Of a DNA stretch of 5,660 nt, positions 4,296 through 5,660 are shown piece after piece (position 1 is the stretch's first letter; each line of letters begins with the position of its first letter). Below the pieces are notes generated by a model. That model saw only the letters and a list, made by a program, of their open reading frames with translations, searched no databases and was not told where the DNA came from. The position numbers and the translations under genes are program-made. Origin of the DNA: Oscillospiraceae bacterium (GTDB taxonomy: Bacteria > Bacillota > Clostridia > Oscillospirales > Oscillospiraceae); assembly GCA_902783825.1 (NCBI GenBank), contig CACZSJ010000052.1:1-5660 (forward strand), in the 5' to 3' direction.

Positions 4296-5660
4296 TCATG
4301 CTGCTTTTTCAAAGCATTCTGGGTGATCCTGAGGATTGATCAAAAACTGATACAAATTCATGTCGCCGGTTTTGCAGTTGAGAATGTTCATCAAAGTAAA
4401 CTGATGTAGCACGGCACTTGTATGCGGACCGGAGTAGTCAAGTGTTGCGACTACCATCTCTAGAGAAAACACTTCCGTTCCAAACGATTTATACATTTCC
4501 GTTATAATTCTTTTTTGTGTGTTACTCAGCAACGGTGGTCCCTCTTTAGGCGTCCTTAGCAGACGGTAGCGGCGTGATGTTTCTTTCTCTACAAGCCCCA
4601 GTTGTTGCGCTAAAAGCATATCTGTATACCATTTGCTCTCTGATTCTATATCGACGTAATCTTCAATTGTAACCACTCCTTTTTCGAGGCATTCATATAG
4701 TATCGTACCTACGCGTCTGTCTTTTGAGGATCTGTGCGACGATATCAGATAGTCGATCTTTTCGAGAATAGAGGGATCATATTCATCTGCTTTGTATGGA
4801 GAAATAGTTTTCTCGTCAGCTTTATCCGCAGGTGAATTTGTGGCTATGTGGTACACCTTGTTTTTTGCCCGATCAATAAAGATCTCTATAATGCCTTGCT
4901 CTTTCAGTTGGCTAATTAAACTCCCGCCAGTAAAATAGTTAATGCCAAGCGCTTCATCGATGTCTGCGCAAGTAAAATTGATTTTTCCTTCGGCAAGGCT
5001 CTGGAGCAGAAAGTATGCGCATTGTCCAATCCTGGAATCTTGGTTTTGCGCAAGCTGTTTTAGCATTTGCACGCCATAAGTGCACTCCCATTCTTCCGGC
5101 ACATTAGGAAGATCAATTTCGCTCGTATTTTGCAGCTCGACAGGTTCCTCATAATCGGCAAGCGAGATGGCTTCTGTTACTTCTTCCTGTGCAGTGGGCG
5201 GAACTAAAGGGCTGTGCGCCAACTCCACCTCAGCCGCGTGGTTCTCCTCCTCCTTTTTGCTCAATCGTAGCCTGCGTTCATCGATCGCACGAGAAAGGAG
5301 CTCCAGATAATACTCCAGGAAGTAGGTTAGGTCTCCACCGTTTTCTTCGCGCATTATATTTGCTACAGCATCAAAGTACCCATACCCTTTGCGGGCAATC
5401 AGAGCCGAGAGGCTGACCTCACCGAAAAAAGTATATCCGGCGCGAACGAGGATCACACTGGAAAGGATACGCCCAAGTCGTTCATTCCCTTCAGCGAAAG
5501 GCCTTACGACCATCGTCCATGCTTGTACGACCGCAGATTTGATCAGTGGATGCACCCTCTGATCTGCTAAGAACACAGCTGATATGTAATGACATTTGTC
5601 AAGAGGCGATATGCCTGTAACAGGGTCACCACAGAAATTTTGTTGTTGGAAGGCATCTTG
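4296..5660 (-). CDS. Fic-fold protein with degenerate active site and C-terminal winged-helix modules, 5' end missing
   Basis: The frame is open to the right edge of the window, so at least 454 residues are encoded and the true start lies outside; the in-frame GTG at 5576 falls inside the Fic fold and is not the start. In-window residues 1-130 contain the Fic core. The motif is RPFAEGNERLGR (53-64) where the canonical form is HxFx(D/E)GN(G/K)RxxR. Phe55, Glu57, Gly58, Asn59 and Arg64 are kept, but the catalytic His is Arg53 (codon AGG). Fic enzymes with the His transfer AMP or another nucleotide-derived group to protein hydroxyls; loss of His predicts no such activity. A charged helix (about 123-140) and acidic linker follow. 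Then come three stretches resembling winged helices (about 210-272, 296-369, 377-442), the first two sharing an (S/R)R(I/V)G start. The protein ends at TGA 4296-4298. It is convergent to the recombinases and more AT-rich by eye. A DNA-binding regulator is one possibility; a related His-less Fic-like family may exist in Firmicutes, from memory only. Confidence 0.8.
   Translation of the reverse strand, partial: QDAFQQQNFCGDPVTGISPLDKCHYISAVFLADQRVHPLIKSAVVQAWTMVVRPFAEGNERLGRILSSVILVRAGYTFFGEVSLSALIARKGYGYFDAVANIMREENGGDLTYFLEYYLELLSRAIDERRLRLSKKEEENHAAEVELAHSPLVPPTAQEEVTEAISLADYEEPVELQNTSEIDLPNVPEEWECTYGVQMLKQLAQNQDSRIGQCAYFLLQSLAEGKINFTCADIDEALGINYFTGGSLISQLKEQGIIEIFIDRAKNKVYHIATNSPADKADEKTISPYKADEYDPSILEKIDYLISSHRSSKDRRVGTILYECLEKGVVTIEDYVDIESESKWYTDMLLAQQLGLVEKETSRRYRLLRTPKEGPPLLSNTQKRIITEMYKSFGTEVFSLEMVVATLDYSGPHTSAVLHQFTLMNILNCKTGDMNLYQFLINPQDHPECFEKAA

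Noticed and set aside
5574..5576. GTG as start codon of the Fic-like gene
   Set aside because: The frame continues open to the window edge with Fic-like sequence upstream, and starting here would cut into the Fic fold only about 24 residues before the motif.
1..5660. CRISPR array, tRNA, reverse transcriptase or retron-type system
   Set aside because: No regularly spaced repeats, no cloverleaf with a T-arm consensus and no polymerase motifs were seen on either strand.

Overview
The window looks like the end of an integrative element (prophage or integrative/conjugative element) next to a Fic-like gene, in a gut-type Firmicute of class Clostridia. That placement is inferred from protein character: strong AGGAGGTGA-type ribosome sites, a clostridial-phage-style CHAP plus peptidoglycan-binding lysin, the operon of HTH/zinc protein, small SHOCT-like protein and tandem large serine recombinases, and roughly balanced base composition. 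No rRNA, tRNA or species-diagnostic gene is present, so genus cannot be given.

Layout. Bases 1-584 (+) hold the 3' part of a cell-wall hydrolase, cut by the left window edge and closed by a strong rho-independent terminator (605-641). After a 123-base gap comes a tight (+) operon, 708-4168, in which every gene overlaps the next: an HTH protein with two zinc knuckles (708-1115), a small SHOCT-like protein (1105-1359), an intact short serine recombinase (1328-2602), and a second, longer serine recombinase (2595-4168). The second is broken by a one-base deletion at 3473/3474. A hairpin terminator follows (4186-4218). The convergent gap of 127 bases also contains a perfect 10-base palindrome. On the minus strand, 5660-4296, lies a long gene that enters from the right edge. 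It encodes a Fic-fold protein whose motif has Arg where the catalytic His should be, followed by what look like three winged-helix modules.

How they fit together. The lysin would be cargo or lysis function of the element. The HTH/zinc and SHOCT-like proteins are translationally coupled to the recombinases and are reasonable candidates for controlling their expression or direction. The paired recombinases resemble, in arrangement only, the two-recombinase logic of SCC elements; here one partner has lost its zinc-ribbon/coiled-coil half to a frameshift, which could have stranded the element. The Fic-like gene is more AT-rich by eye and oppositely oriented, and may be host flank or separate cargo.

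Most interesting points: the exact single-base lesion in recombinase 2; an 8-base inverted repeat whose loop carries the ribosome site and start codon of the operon's first gene; the uncharacterised overlapping control genes; and the His-to-Arg Fic-like protein fused to tandem winged helices. I did not find a clearly novel defence or RNA-guided system.
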